64,000 nt of DNA from Hippopus hippopus (lineage: Eukaryota; Mollusca; Bivalvia; Cardiida; Cardiidae): positions 3,038,001 through 3,102,000 of the forward strand of contig OX328103.1 of assembly GCA_946811185.2 (NCBI GenBank), read 5' to 3'. The translations under genes and the position numbers were made by a program. Below are positions 34,173 to 45,489 of the stretch, in pieces (position 1 is the first letter of the stretch; the number at the start of each line of letters is the position of its first letter). The notes beneath the pieces are model-generated. The model searched no databases. It saw nothing but the letters and a program-made list of their open reading frames with translations, and was not told the DNA's origin.

Positions 34173-34821
34173 CGTTTTGAGAACTAAACAATAAGGTAAG
34201 AATATAAAAAAAAATAGTTACATTATGCTTTTCACATATATAGGATCTGACATGAGTTGTTGTTTGAAAAAAAAAAATTATTAAAGGAGTCTAGAGAAAA
34301 TGTTATTAAGCGAGTGAATGTCAGATTCTTTTTATCACATAACAATATTTCACAAATTATAGATCAGAAGATACAAAACCATCTATAGATGTACCCGTGG
34401 TAATAACCATAAAATCCTGTTCACTTCTATAAAATATGTACAAAGTTACGTCAAAAATGACGTCACACAATTGTGATATCCAACGTGTATAAGATAAGAA
34501 AATTTGTGATGGGTATTTTACACTGAAAACAAGGGAGGTTATATGATAAATATGAATACCTACTGTTGAACAAGTATGTGTTTTAAAATAATATAATGAC
34601 TGACCATTTAGCTAAGTTTATTTCATGCCCGAACAACAAGTCCAATTAGTTGGTCCTAAGATTTTTTGCAGCCTGTAAGAAACATTGCTTTCCTGTATGA
34701 AAATGGTTCATGTTTTTGTATCATATGAAAAGGTAGAGTTGGTAGCAGTTTATTGTAAAAAGTGATTGATATATGTAGTTGTATATGTTTTTTAGGTAAT
34801 GCATTTACACTCACATTATTT
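34173..34821. other. No gene or recognised repeat
   Basis: AT-rich intron; nothing recognised. Confidence 0.5.
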
Positions 34822-35115
34822 TTAGCTTGGCTATTTTCGAAGAAAATGTTGAGGTATTGTCATAGCACCATCATTGTCTGTGGCTTTGTCATGCAAAAAC
34901 TGACATTTTATAATATCTGTGTCATTACTGAAAATATTTACTTCAAACTTGGACTAGGTGTTAGCTATCAAGAAGGCAACCCAAACAACAGGGGCAGGTA
35001 ACTATCAAAATATTTTTGTCAAGGCAATACCCCTTTCTTCACTGAAAATTAATCTACATTTATTACTACAACCAGCTGCAGACAAGCATTGGCACCTGTA
35101 TGCAGTGCTCTTATG
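34822..35115 (+). repeat. R4 repeat
   Basis: TTTTTAGCTTGGCTATTTTC to GGCACCTGTATGCAGTGCTC, 75 bases before exon 20. Confidence 0.5.
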
Positions 35116-35190
35116 TCTGCCAAGTAATGTATTGCAAAATCATCATAATGCGTCAAAATATGGAGGAACGATATGAATGTTTTTTTTCAG

Positions 35191-35259
35191 ACTGCCATAG
35201 AATATCTGGACTCAGAAGTTGCTCTTCAAGTTATGACTCAATCAAGAAAAGACCAGAAG
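35191..35259 (+). CDS. ITPR-like exon 20
   Basis: Acceptor TTTTTTTCAG, donor GTAGGA, 23 codons. Reads TAIEYLDSEVALQVMTQSRK, resembling the family's ALE.Y..HTAQIEI.R segment, which lies just before the membrane domain. Confidence 0.5.
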
Positions 35260-35285
35260 GTAGGAAAACAAAAAGACTTGATTAA

Positions 35286-35995
35286 CCCTTTACCACAAAA
35301 TCCAGACTTCAATGACCCTGAGAAAGAGGCTAATGAAAACATTGTGGGAAACATGGTCTTTCCCACATGACAATGCTTTCTACCCTATGACAGACAAATT
35401 TAGTGTTTTGAGTAAAATGTATTTTGGCGTCTGCAAATGCTTTTGATTTCATCGAGGCTGAAATATTGTGGTGTGGTAAAGAGTTCATAGGAATATTTAG
35501 TTGCTGCATAAGATTATCCCTATTTTACAAACATTCTTCAAGGTTGTGTGCTTTTCTGGAGGTAAGGAGTTATCTTGGTTTTTAGTAGGGATTATGCTTT
35601 TGTTTAACCTTTTACCAAAGAATTCCGACTTATAACGACCTTTAGGAAGAGTTTTACATAACATTGTGTTAAAATGGCTTCTTTCCTTCCTAATACAAAT
35701 CCTGTCTTTTTAGCCAGATTCAACTTGTTATCTGCAAATGCTTTCAATTTGGACCAGTTCATAGTTTTCACATTCAGCAGAGTTTACCACACAATTCAGA
35801 GTTTTAATGACCCGAAAGAAGCATTTTGAAAACAGTGTTGGAAAAGAAACACAATTCTGGTAACCAGCATTTTCTCTTTTCCCCAATGTTTTCTACCCTT
35901 CCAAAGGCAAATGTCTATTTTTGTGTCATAATTTGTTTTGTTGTCTACAAAAGCTTTCAATTTAGGAAAGTCTAAAATTTTGTCATTTGGCAACA
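35286..35995 (-). repeat. Three M1 elements
   Basis: 35286-35485 (palindrome largely lost), 35611-35775, 35785-35990. All reverse orientation, eroded. Confidence 0.5.
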
Positions 35996-36117
35996 GTGAG
36001 AGACTTGATGGAGACTGAAAATCTGTTCGTATAAAAAAAAGATATATTATTCAAATATTGCTTACCAATGCTTAGAAAGCTACAAACTTTTTTGACTTTT
36101 TCGGTGTAATTATACAG

Positions 36118-36223
36118 AGCAAGGAGTGTACACGTATCAGAGGCCTTGTGAGAACTGTTGGTTTTCAGTTTTGTATGTTGTTGGAGAGAAAATTATTCAT
36201 ATTTCCATCCCTGTCAAAAGTGG
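36118..36223 (+). CDS. ITPR-like exon 21
   Basis: Acceptor TTATACAG, donor GTAAGT, 106 bases. Reads SKECTRIRGLVRTVGFQFCM then LLERKLFIFPSLSKV. The L.RK.FIFPSLS piece parallels ..MEQIVFPVPSIC of IP3 receptors. Confidence 0.5.
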
Positions 36224-36306
36224 GTAAGTTGATTATTGTTTTGTTATCATAGAGAAAGTACAATATCATATTTGACTTACTTGATGTATATGAGAGTTCC
36301 TAAGCT

Positions 36307-36690
36307 ACTAACCTCTTATGACACAATCATGGGTTTTAATGACCCTGAGAAAGAAAGCTTTGGAAAACATAGTCAAATTTAATCATTAGAGCCACACTTA
36401 ATTTGTTGTGTGTAAAATGCCTCAGTTCAAACCTTTTTTGACTTTGAATTTTCACTGAAAATCAAGCACTTGCAGCCATGCAGTACTCATGTTTAGAATG
36501 ACAGGGTGTATATCTCTGAAAGTGACCATCTGTAGCAATTCTTTAATTCTTTACTAAACAACCCTATGTGTCATAGACTCGTAGGAAAAAAAAAGACTTT
36601 TGAAAACATTGTTGGGGGAGGAGAAAATGCTGATAACTAGCACTTTTCCACTCCTACAGCATTTTCTACTCTGTCAAAGGCATGATTCTT
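36307..36690. repeat. M1 and R4 fragments
   Basis: M1 at 36310-36430 and 36545-36690; R4 end fragment at 36435-36495. Confidence 0.5.
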
Positions 36691-36695
36691 CATTA

Positions 36696-37180
36696 GTCCC
36701 CTACCGGCAAAGCCGAAGGGGACTTTAGGTTCACACTCAGTCCGTCCATCTGTCTCTCAGTCTGTCCGTCAGTCCACCGGCAAATCAGTTTTCCGGACTT
36801 TTTTTCTAAACGCTGGCAGATATTAAGCTGATTTTTGGTGGGCAAGTTAACCATTATGAGTTACAGATCAAGTTTGAGTTTCGTTCTGGTCCACTGATTT
36901 TTTATGAAATTACGGGCACTGGACTTAGAAATTTTCACCGAAAAAAAAAAGTTATCCGGACTTTTTTTCTAAACGCTGGCAGATATTGAGCTAATTTTCA
37001 GTGTGTAAGTCAACCACCATGAGTTACAGATCGAGTTTGAGTTTCGTTGCGGTCCACTAATTTTTGACAAAATTACGGGCCTTGGACTTAGAAAATTTCA
37101 CTGAAAAAACAGTTTTCCTGACTTTTTTTCTAAACACTGGCAGATATTGAGCTGTGTTTTGGTATGTGAATTTACCACCA
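36696..37180. repeat. Minisatellite, 161-163 base units
   Basis: Opens with CCCCTACCGGCAAAGCCGAA and GTCCGTCAGTCC runs; units starting (T)CCGGACTTTTTTTCTAAA at 36793 and 36956 and a variant at 37117. Nothing coding. Confidence 0.5.
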
Positions 37181-37505
37181 TTGCATGCACACCCATGTAT
37201 AGATCCTCCCCGAGGTGGGTCCTAGGTAACTCATAGTAGCATACCATTCCTTCAGTCATACTCACCATCATTCATTTTTTTCTGTTGCATCATCATATTC
37301 CTATATGTCACAAATTAAAATAGTATCTTGATGTCTCTGTAAAAATTTGTGAAAATGGATAATGAAATTTGAAATCTGTCAAGTTGCTTTTTCATTCTGT
37401 GTATGGGATGTAGTTGTTCTTGGACAAGTTGTTTCGATACTTTTTTTTTAATTTGGTGATACATTTCTATAGAATATAATTATAGCATAATTTGAAGACA
37501 TTACA
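37181..37505. other. No gene or recognised repeat
   Basis: Intron with poly-T; nothing shared. Confidence 0.5.
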
Positions 37506-37509
37506 TTAA

Positions 37510-37730
37510 CCCATTACCACACAGCAAAATTTTAGACCTATCCAAATTGAAAGCATTTGCAGACGACAATTTCAAAGTGGCTCAAATGATGCAATTTTGC
37601 TTTGATTGGGTAGAAAACTTTGTGGGAAAAGGAGAAAATGCTGGTTACCAGCATTTTCTCCTTTTCCCACAATGTTTTCAAAAGGCTTCTTCCTCAGGGG
37701 CGTTAAAAGTCGTCATTGTGTGGTAAAGGG
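37510..37730 (+). repeat. M1 element, young copy
   Basis: 221 bases, TTAA at 37506 and 37731. Differs at two positions from 61444-61664. Confidence 0.5.
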
Positions 37731-37734
37731 TTAA

Positions 37735-37955
37735 CCCTTTACCACACGGCAAAATTTAAGACCTATCCAAATTGAAAGCATTTGCAGACGACAATTTCAT
37801 AGTGGCTCAAATGACGCAACTTTTCTTTGATAGGGTAGAAAACTTTGTGGGAAAAGGAGAAAATGCTGGTTACCAGCATTTTCTCCTTTTCCCACAATGT
37901 TTTCAAAAGGCCTCTTTTTTAGGGGCGTCAAAAGGTGTCATTGTGTGGTAATGGG
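37735..37955 (+). repeat. M1 element sharing a TTAA with its neighbour
   Basis: 221 bases, starts straight after the TTAA at 37731-37734 that ends the previous copy; second TTAA at 37956. Confidence 0.5.
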
Positions 37956-38220
37956 TTAAAGATTATTTGTACAAAGAGTAAATTAAAAAATACTGTGCCT
38001 AATATTTTCTCTCATTATGTTCCCCAAGGGAAGTTTTAGGAACATATTGTTTTTACTACATTTCTTCTTCTTCTTCTGATTATTATTATTATTATTCTTT
38101 ATTTGTCTTCCACCACGATTGTCTGGGAATTTCCCAAGAGCTCTCAAATGTGAACAAATGGAAACTTTGTAGGATGATTAGGGACATTACAAGGATGAGT
38201 CAAAAGGTCTTGGAATTTTC
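37956..38220. repeat. GTTCCCCAAGGGAAG repeat fragment and (TTC)n/(ATT)n
   Basis: Short palindromic start TTCCCCAAGGGAA, then microsatellite at 38066-38100. Confidence 0.5.
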
Positions 38221-38465
38221 AGAATGGCTTTCATTAAAGCATTGCATACAAAGACGGACACGATGCTTATAATTCTGAAAGGGGGTCAAATACGTTCTTT
38301 CTCCTCCACAGAGTTTCACAAACTGTACGTGCCAGCGATATATACGGCTGGTAGGAGACTTGGTATTGCTATGCAATACTATCAGAATGCTTGTTTTTCG
38401 TATATTCCTTGACAAACTTTTCATGATAACTCTAATCATATCTATTCTATTTGTTTCTATGGCAG

Positions 38466-38584
38466 ATATACTAAAGACAGAAGAGGACAAAGATGTATAT
38501 AACTCATATTCGACATCCACAAGATCTGTTGAACTACTGAAAGATGATACAGTTCATAAAGTGTTCTTCAGAGTGAAAGATAAG
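38466..38584 (+). CDS. ITPR-like exon 22
   Basis: Acceptor TTTCTATGGCAG, donor GTGGTA (weak), 119 bases. Reads ILKTEEDKDVYNSYSTSTRS then VELLKDDTVHKVFFRVKDK. An M2 element starts 13 bases after the donor. The last 23 codons are repeated at 39009-39077. Confidence 0.5.
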
Positions 38585-38597
38585 GTGGTAGTTAAAA

Positions 38598-39332
38598 ATG
38601 AGCCGTGCTCTGTGAAAAGGGGGCTAAATGCATCTGCGAAAAGTATCGACCCAGGCCAGCCTGCGCAGGCTGACCTGGGTCGATACTTTTCGCTATTGGT
38701 CAATTTTCAGTATGTCAAAGGACCAGTCTACCTCATGATCAAGTCGGTCGTCTAAAAAAGTGGCTCTTATGGATCCATAATTATGTGATGACCTGGGCTG
38801 GTATCCTGTATCACGAAGATGCATTAAGCCCCCTTTTGCTAGAGCATAGCTCAAATATATGAGCAATGCTCTGTGAAAAGGGGGTTCCGCGAAATGTTTT
38901 GACCCAGGTCAGCCTGCACAATCCGCGCAGGCTGAGTGGGTCAAAACTTTTTTTTTGTATATTTTCTGCATGTCCAAAGACCATTTAGGCAAATGAATCT
39001 AATTTAAGTCTACAAGATCTGTTGAATTACTGAAAGATGATACACTGCATAAAGCATTCTTCAGAATAAGAGATAAAGTGGGAGTTAAAAATGAGCCATA
39101 CTATGTGAAAAGGGGGTTTGGTGCATCTTCAAAAAGTATCTACCCAGGTCAGATTGCACAGTCTGCGCAGGCTGACCTGAGTCAAAACTTTTTGCTTTTC
39201 GTAAATTTTCTACATGTCCATGGATCACTCTATCTAGTGATTCAGTATGTTGGTAGACAATGGATTCTATAGATCCATAACTATGTGATGACTTGCTTGG
39301 TATAATGACCTTTTGCCAGAGTATGGCTCTTC
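38598..39332 (+). repeat. Three M2 elements
   Basis: 38598-38853 (inner hairpin AGGCCAGCCTGCGCAGGCTG), 38862-38995 (shortened), 39088-39332. The first and third each follow a copy of the exon 22 end, so a segment was duplicated. Confidence 0.5.
39009..39077 (+). pseudogene. Duplicate of the 3' part of exon 22
   Basis: Reads STRSVELLKDDTLHKAFFRI then RDK, 20 of 23 residues equal to the end of exon 22, and keeps the same GTGG after the last codon. It is open and in phase, but lacks a good polypyrimidine tract before AATTTAAG, so a relic is more likely than an alternative exon. Confidence 0.5.
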
Positions 39333-39447
39333 TATATGGCTTTATTTATCCTGAAATAGACAGTGATTGAAAACACTGAGGGAAAAGGAGTTAATTATTA
39401 ATAGCTGTATAGCTGTTTATCTTTTCAAACAAGTAAGAACCCTGCAC

Positions 39448-39660
39448 CGCACAGTGCCGACTTTAATGACCATGAGAAAGACAGCTTTTGAAAACATTGG
39501 GAGAGAAGAAGAAAATGCTGATAAGCAGCATTTTCTCCTTTTTCCACAATGTTTTCTTCCCATTCAAAGACCTATTCAGTCAGTAGAAACACATTTAATT
39601 TTTGTCTGCAAATACTTTCAATTTGGAGCAGTCTAAAACTATGTTGTATGGTAAAGAGTA
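39448..39660 (-). repeat. M1 element
   Basis: ACCCTGCACCGCACAGTGCC to GGTAAAGAGTAAA; palindrome GCTGATAAGCAGC. Confidence 0.5.
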
Positions 39661-39663
39661 AAT

Positions 39664-40071
39664 TCTTTACCAAACAACAAAATTTTAGACTTGTCCATAC
39701 TTGAAAGGATTTGCAGACATTTCCAGCATTTTCTCCTTTTCAAACAATGTTTTCAAAAGCCTTCTCCTTCAGGGTCATTGCTCGGTAGGGTAGCTTAGTG
39801 GTTAGCTTAACTGACTCGTGACCTAGTGGTTGCGGGTTCAATAGAACTTTCTTTCTGGCAATTGTTCGCCTCTCACCTTTGATGCATGTGGAAAAAGCAG
39901 TCAGTGGCTTTGAAAGAAATTTGTGTCACTACTGGTGTGAGCAAGCCAGGAAATGTATGCATAGGTGCACTGGCCTCCATGATATCACCTAAACTTTGAA
40001 AACAGGTTGAAACTTCAATACAAATAAATAGATAAACCTTTCGGGTCATTAAAACTTGTGGTAAAGGGCTA
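39664..40071 (+). repeat. M1 element split by a SINE
   Basis: M1 runs to 39779 and resumes at 40051; the interior of the left part is also deleted (palindrome arm missing). Confidence 0.5.
39780..40042 (+). repeat. tRNA-derived SINE (type S1)
   Basis: GGGTAGCTTAGTGGTTAGC and GGTTGCGGGTTCAATAG boxes; target duplication GGGTCATT (39772-39779, 40043-40050); AT-rich tail. Confidence 0.5.
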
Positions 40072-40086
40072 AGCTTTCTTTATCAG

Positions 40087-40256
40087 CATGCCTACAGTGA
40101 TGACATTAAAGAAAGAATCAAGTACGATATAGACAGATCCTCACCTTCACTAAAGATACAAGATTTTATGAAATGGTCCAGTGAAACAACAGATTATGCT
40201 AGACATAGGTGGCATGTATGCAGATCTGGAGTTGGAAAACTTCTCGTCTATTCATG
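40087..40256 (+). CDS. ITPR-like exon 23: run-in to the membrane domain
   Basis: Acceptor TCTTTATCAG, donor GTATTA, 170 bases. Encodes SLKIQDFMKWSSETTDYARH then RWHVCRSGVGKLLVYS. It matches the family's D....MNW...L....VL stretch before S1. Confidence 0.5.
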
Positions 40257-40451
40257 GTATTATAACACTTACTGACTTCTTTCTTCAATATCATTTTTAA
40301 GTAAAGTTTTCAGAATCTTTTTTTTTTTAGCATTTTTATACCCCCGCAAAACGAATGTTTTTGTTCTAGTTCAGATTCTCTATAATTTTGATGCTAGGTT
40401 GCTCTGCAGAAAAAACTACCTCTAGAGTTTTAATTTTTTCCCCCATATAAT

Positions 40452-40680
40452 AATTCTTTACCAAACGATAAAATTTTAGGCACACCCAAATTGAAGGTAT
40501 TTGCAGCCAACAAATTCAGTGTTGCTGAAATGATGATTTCTATCTTTGATAGGGTAGAAAACATTGTGGGAAAAGGAGAAAATGCTGGTAACCAGCATTT
40601 TCTCCTTCTCCCACAGTGTTTTCAGAAGGCTTTTTCCTCAGGGTCATTCAAACTTGGGATTGTGAGGTATAGGATTATGA
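40452..40680 (+). repeat. M1 element
   Basis: TTCTTTACCAAACGATAAAA, intact palindrome, end GAGGTATAGGATTAT. Confidence 0.5.
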
Positions 40681-40928
40681 GTTCTGATGGTGTTAATCAT
40701 AGTATTGACTCTCAGTAATCTTTTCCACACAGTCCAAAGTGTTGGAATGCTTGTTACAGTGTTTGTCTTTATATCTCAGAAGAGATTTGAAATAGGTCGT
40801 GTTTGGTCTATAAGGCCCAGGTGAGCAACTGAGGGCCATCACGGCCCTCTTTTTGTTGTGTGGTAAATGGTTATTATGAAATATTTGCATACTTGTGAAT
40901 TGCTATTGGTTAATATGCTATTATTCAG

Positions 40929-41021
40929 GTTACCCTTCAACTATATGATGTTGACACTGACATTGGCCATTCTGATAATGATTGGGATTGACTATGACGG
41001 TGGTGGAAACGGATCAAAAAG
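40929..41021 (+). CDS. ITPR-like exon 24: transmembrane S1
   Basis: Acceptor GCTATTATTCAG, donor GTGAAC, 93 bases. LPFNYMMLTLTLAILIMIGI is a clear membrane helix (S1), followed by the polar lumenal DYDGGGNGSKR. Confidence 0.5.
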
Positions 41022-41069
41022 GTGAACTACCAATCGTTTGTACCTTAAATTTTAGGCTAATTTTTTTTA

Positions 41070-41290
41070 TCCTATACCACATGCAATAAATTTATACTAG
41101 TCCAAATTGAAAACATTTACAGGTGACAAAATAAATGTGACTGAAAAGTTGAGATTTGATTTGGGAAGGATAGAAAACATTGCGGGAAAAGGAGAAAATG
41201 CTGGTTACCAGCATTTTCTCCTTTTCCCACACTGTTTTCAGAAGGCTTCTTTCTCAGGGTCCTTAAAAGTCGGGATTGTTTGGTAAAGGG
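41070..41290 (+). repeat. M1 element
   Basis: CCTATACCACATGCAATAAA to GGTAAAGGG; perfect palindrome at 41188-41231. Confidence 0.5.
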
Positions 41291-41394
41291 TTGAGCAAGA
41301 ACTGAAATAATGTGATTCCTTTTCTATTATGAATTCACGCATTAAACTATGATGCAAGTGGAAATGGACAACAAAAGCACTGCATGCTGTGGCA

Positions 41395-41650
41395 AACACT
41401 TGGCTGCAGTTGCTGTTTGGAAAAATTTTAAGTTAAAAAAAGGGGCATATTTTGATGGTTACCTTTCCCCTGATATATGGGTTTGATAGGTAACAACTAG
41501 TCCAAGTTTGAAGTAAATATCTTCAGTAATGATAGAGATATTTATAGAATGTCAAAGTTTTTGCACCATGCCACAGACGACGCTATTGACGATGCCAGGG
41601 ACATGAAAATACCTTGATGTTTTCTTCAAAAACAGCCGAGCTAAAATTGG
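41395..41650 (-). repeat. R4 repeat, reverse
   Basis: The complement reads AGCTCGGCTGTTTTTGAAGA and later TGCCCCTTTTTTTAACTT; the only clear reverse copy. Confidence 0.5.
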
Positions 41651-41734
41651 TGAATTTGTTCTTCAGATTATGCAAACAGAGAAACGCTGTCTCCAATTGT
41701 CACAGTTTTTTCTTATGTATTCATGAATTAACCT

Positions 41735-42235
41735 AATACAGAGTTTTAACAGCCCTGAAGGAGAAGCTTTTAAAGAACATTTTGGGAAAGGCAGGAAATG
41801 CTGGTAACCAGCATTTTCTCCTTTTCCCACTATATTTTTACCGTTCCAAAGACAAGTCCAACTATCTTAGCAATATCTGATTTGTCCTTTGCATTTGTTT
41901 TGGATTTGGAGAAGTCCATAATTTTGTTGTTTTATAAAGAGTTAAAGTTCAGATATAAACAGAGTCTGGTAACTTTACTGTTTACTCAGTTTACTGTTTT
42001 CAAAAGCCTTCTTCTAAAGGTTATTAACTCTTTACCAAATGACAAAATTTTAGACTGGTCTAAATTAAAAGCATTTGCAGATGACAAACTAAATGTTGCA
42101 TAAATTGTTTTCTTTTAAAGGATAGAAAACATTGTGGGAAAAGGACCAAGTGTGGCATTGGCATTTTTTCCTTTGTTTTTCATAAGTCATTTTACTTTGG
42201 GTCGTCACAGATTTGGATTGCAGTTTAATGGATTA
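41735..42235. repeat. Two M1 elements
   Basis: 41735-41943 (reverse) and about 42027-42235 (forward, palindrome lost). A further start fragment at 42503-42541 follows exon 25. Confidence 0.5.
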
Positions 42236-42322
42236 AACTTGAGATCATTTGGTAATACGCTAATGTAAATAATGAATTTTGCAGAATGGATAATTCTACC
42301 TTTTTTGCTCTTATATTTTCAG

Positions 42323-42472
42323 ATATGAGGCAGATCGTAGTTTCCGTGTTGGAATTGCAGTGTATGCTCTGGGGGGTGTCCACAATTTTTTGTCCATAGT
42401 TATTTTCATATGCTTTATCACTCTGAACTCGCCCCAATTCTATGGGTTGATGCATCTGTATCAATTTACCAG
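42323..42472 (+). CDS. ITPR-like exon 25: transmembrane S2
   Basis: Acceptor CTTATATTTTCAG, donor GTATGC, 150 bases. After YEADRSFR comes a hydrophobic span (GVHNFLSIVIFICFITLN), taken as S2, then the polar SPQFYGLMHLYQFTR. Confidence 0.5.
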
Positions 42473-42802
42473 GTATGCTATCTTTATATAATAAATTGGT
42501 TATCTCTCCAACAAATGACAAAATTTTAGACTTGTCCAAATTCATCTTCCTTCTATTGACGGACAGTGGAGAGCAGTTTTTCCTATGGTCCGATGGCTTA
42601 CTTTATTCTAGATTTTACTTCTTCATGTCTTATTTGACACAGTAATTAGAGTATGATATAGGAATACATGTACAAATACTTTGGCTAAAGAAAGAATTAT
42701 TAGAAACAAGGAAATTTTCCTTTTGCCACTATGCTTTCAAATGTGGTCTGTGGCAAAGATGAAATAAAGCTTTTCTGTGACATTGTTAATAGGATAACTA
42801 TA

Positions 42803-44124
42803 TGAGGGTTGTTTGATATGTAATGTGTATTGTACGATATCTCAAAAGTATTCGACTCAAATAGTGAAATGAACATTACATCCCTTCAAAGTATTCTCCG
42901 CGGTTTGAAATACATAATTTCAATCTCTGAATCCATTTCTGAAATGCGTCACGGTACGCTGATTTAGGTAGACCTCTGAGGCACTGACTGATGTCTGAGC
43001 CAAGGGCTTGTCAGGACTTGTAATGACGACCAGATAAGAACTTTTTAAGTTTTGGAAAAAGGAAAAAGTCGCATGGGGCTAGATCTGGAGAGTATGGTGG
43101 GTGTGGCAAGACGGTAACCTTGTCCGACTTCAAAAATTGCTTCACAAGCTCAGATGTATGTGATGGAGCATTATCATGAAGTAGACGAACATGCCTAAAT
43201 CCTGACACAGGGCGTCGTTTAAGATAATATTTCTTGACCTTTTTTAGTATAACATCTTGGTAATACCGACCTGTAACACTTTTGCCCTTCGGCACTGGAA
43301 TTTGTACGGCTATACCATCACATGAGAAGAATATGCAATAAAGAACCTTCTTTGTGCTTGTGCTTCTACAGGCCTTCTACCGTGTTTAGTTAGCCATATT
43401 TTGTTTCCAATTTTTCTTACTGGTTCGAAATAGTGAACCCATGTTTTGTCACCAGTAACAATGTTTGCAAATTGTCTTTGATTGAATTTGGGAAACATTT
43501 TGAGCAATTGCTTAGCGGTTTGTACTCGTACCCGTTTTTGCACATCTGTCAATATATGCGGTATCCATCTGGCAGAAATCTTTCCTACTTTCAAAATACG
43601 CTTCAAAATGAAATGCACCCGCGATAGCGATATGCCAACAGCATTGGCAATATCACGAATCGTGTATCTGCCGTCACTTTCAATTATTTCCCTGACTTTT
43701 GAGACATTTGCCTTGCCTGTTAAAGTCACAGGTCAGCCAGATTTTGCTGCATCTTTGACAGACTCTGTGCCAGTCAGAAATTTCTTTCTCCAACTGCGAA
43801 CGGTCTCATAAGATACCTTATCAGACCCATAAACTTCCCCAATTCAGTAAAAATCTGCATTACCGAATGACCGGGTTTTGTGCGAACTTTTATATAAGCT
43901 CTAATTTCTTCAATATTCCGTTTCCCAACGATTTTTACAACATTGGTCAACGACTAGCACTATTGAAATGACTATAAGTTTAAAACTATGTGGAGCTGAA
44001 GGCTCGTGTTTATGCTGTTGGAAAGGTATTGAATAGAGCTATTCAAGCGTATCATCATCCACGAAATCGTGCAAAGCGTTATCGAGCTGTGGTACAATAC
44101 ACATTACATATCGAATAGCCCTCG
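42803..44124 (-). mobile_element. Full-length mariner, inactive
   Basis: 1322 bases with ends TGAGGGTTGTTTGATATGTA and, inverted, CGAGGGCTATTCGATATGTA, TA on both sides. Whole-length mariner (about 1.3 kb) with a broken transposase. Sits in the intron between exons 25 and 26. Confidence 0.5.
42876..43960 (-). pseudogene. Mariner transposase, broken
   Basis: Minus-strand pieces: HTH region (SYETVRSWRKKFLTGTES), second HTH (TIRDIANAVGISLSRVHFIL), catalytic GDKTWVHYFEP, then LLHDNAPSHTS and YSPDLAPCDFF. The last two aspartates are 34 residues apart, the D34D form. Damage: one lost base in the HTH, a TGA where SGRP is expected, a frame slip near 43310, and a TGA after RHYKS. Ends at the TAA at 42876-42878. 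Confidence 0.5.
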
Positions 44125-44187
44125 TAGTTGTTGACAGAGACAGAATTATTAAGATCTGATAGAAACTAAAAATATTTACATTTCCAG

Positions 44188-44299
44188 TGCATTCGTAAAA
44201 GGAAAGCCAAATGACAACAGGCTGAAGGAGTTTGAGATGCAGAAAAAAAGCTCCAGGTTACAGATTAATGCATACGGACCAAAAATGATCTACTACACT
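44188..44299 (+). CDS. ITPR-like exon 26: S2-S3 linker
   Basis: Acceptor TACATTTCCAG, donor GTAAGT, 112 bases. Charged, cytosolic-type peptide KGKPNDNRLKEFEMQKKSSR ending GPKMIYYT at the edge of S3. Acceptor lies 63 bases past a complete mariner element. Confidence 0.5.
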
Positions 44300-44334
44300 G
44301 TAAGTTAGCACACAGTTCCCTTATTTCCTTCAAC

Positions 44335-44662
44335 TCTTTACCACACAATCCCATGTTTTAAATGACCTGACAGGGAAGGCTTTTGAAAACATTGTGAAAA
44401 AAGGAGAAAATGCTGGTAACCAGCATTTTCTCCTTTTCCCACAATGTTTTCTACCCTCTCAAAGACATATCCAAACATTCATATTGGAAGCAATTATTGT
44501 AGAGGAAAAAATAATTGTGGCTCAAATGATGAGATTTGTCTCGAAAGGTGGAAAACATAGAGGGAAAAGGGAAAAAAAAAATGCCGTATATTGGCATTTT
44601 CTTACTTTTGCCATTTTATTTTCAGGAACAGTAATAAAACAGGAATGTTGGCTAAAGGGTTG
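44335..44662. repeat. M1 composite
   Basis: A reverse copy to about 44480 runs into a forward half from 44515 to 44660, like the composite at 4372. Confidence 0.5.
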
Positions 44663-44872
44663 AAACTAAGTCATTACTGGTTATGCCTCTATAGTAGACT
44701 GTCTTTGAAAGCATTAAGGGTAAAGAAGGAATTGATTGTTCCAACTTTTTCCTCCTTTTTCCTGCAATTTTTTCCATACTTTTCGACTATTGGCTGGTTA
44801 CAGAAATATCATTTGGCCTTGTTTAATTTCTCATGTTCCATAGGTGGCTAAGTACCTCAGAGCAAAGTTTAA

Positions 44873-45092
44873 CTCTTTACCACACAACAAAAATGTGGAC
44901 TTGTCCAAACTGAAAACGTTAGCAGACGACAATGTATATTTGGTTCAAATGATAGAATTTGTCGTATATGTGGTGGAAAACATTGTGGGAAAAGGAGAAA
45001 ATGCTGGTAATCAGCATTTTCTCCTTTTCCCAAATGTTTTCAAAAGACTTTTTTCTCAGGGTTGTTAAACCTCGGGATTGTGTGGTAAAGGG
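44873..45092 (+). repeat. M1 element
   Basis: 220 bases with TTAA at 44869 and 45093; palindrome ATGCTGGTAATCAGCAT. Confidence 0.5.
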
Positions 45093-45151
45093 TTAAAAAA
45101 AATACAACAGTCTCTTCCTAGTTTCTTAGACATGATTTTTGTCTCTTTCAG

Positions 45152-45275
45152 TTATTTTTGATTGCATCTATATGTGGCACAGCTTTTCATGGGTATACAT
45201 TTGCCTTGTGTTTGTTACAAATTGTGGAACTTAACAGATACTTGAAGAGGATTTGCAGTGTTATCTTACATAATG
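45152..45275 (+). CDS. ITPR-like exon 27: transmembrane S3 and S4
   Basis: Acceptor TGTCTCTTTCAG, donor GTAGGT, 124 bases. LFLIASICGTAFHGYTFALC is S3, then LLQIVELNRYLKRICSVILH is S4, with the HNG that begins the S4-S5 turn. HNGK at this point is shared by IP3 and ryanodine receptors. Confidence 0.5.
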
Positions 45276-45489
45276 GTAGGTAGTTAGTTTTTATCACAAA
45301 ACCACCTTTGTTTTCAATGTAATACAGCCATTACAAATTTTGTTGTCTGAAAAACTTTTTAAGCAAGCAATTAATGCAGTATTTGGTCAACACTCTGTAA
45401 TCATACGCCTCATTTCTTGACATTGTTGACCCGAATTTCTTTGTGAAATTAAAAGTCAAAATTGGTGATCATGATAAAGGTAAAAATTT

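Noticed and set aside
38224..38412. 62-codon frame before exon 22
   Set aside because: No acceptor or donor in phase and no similarity to the family.
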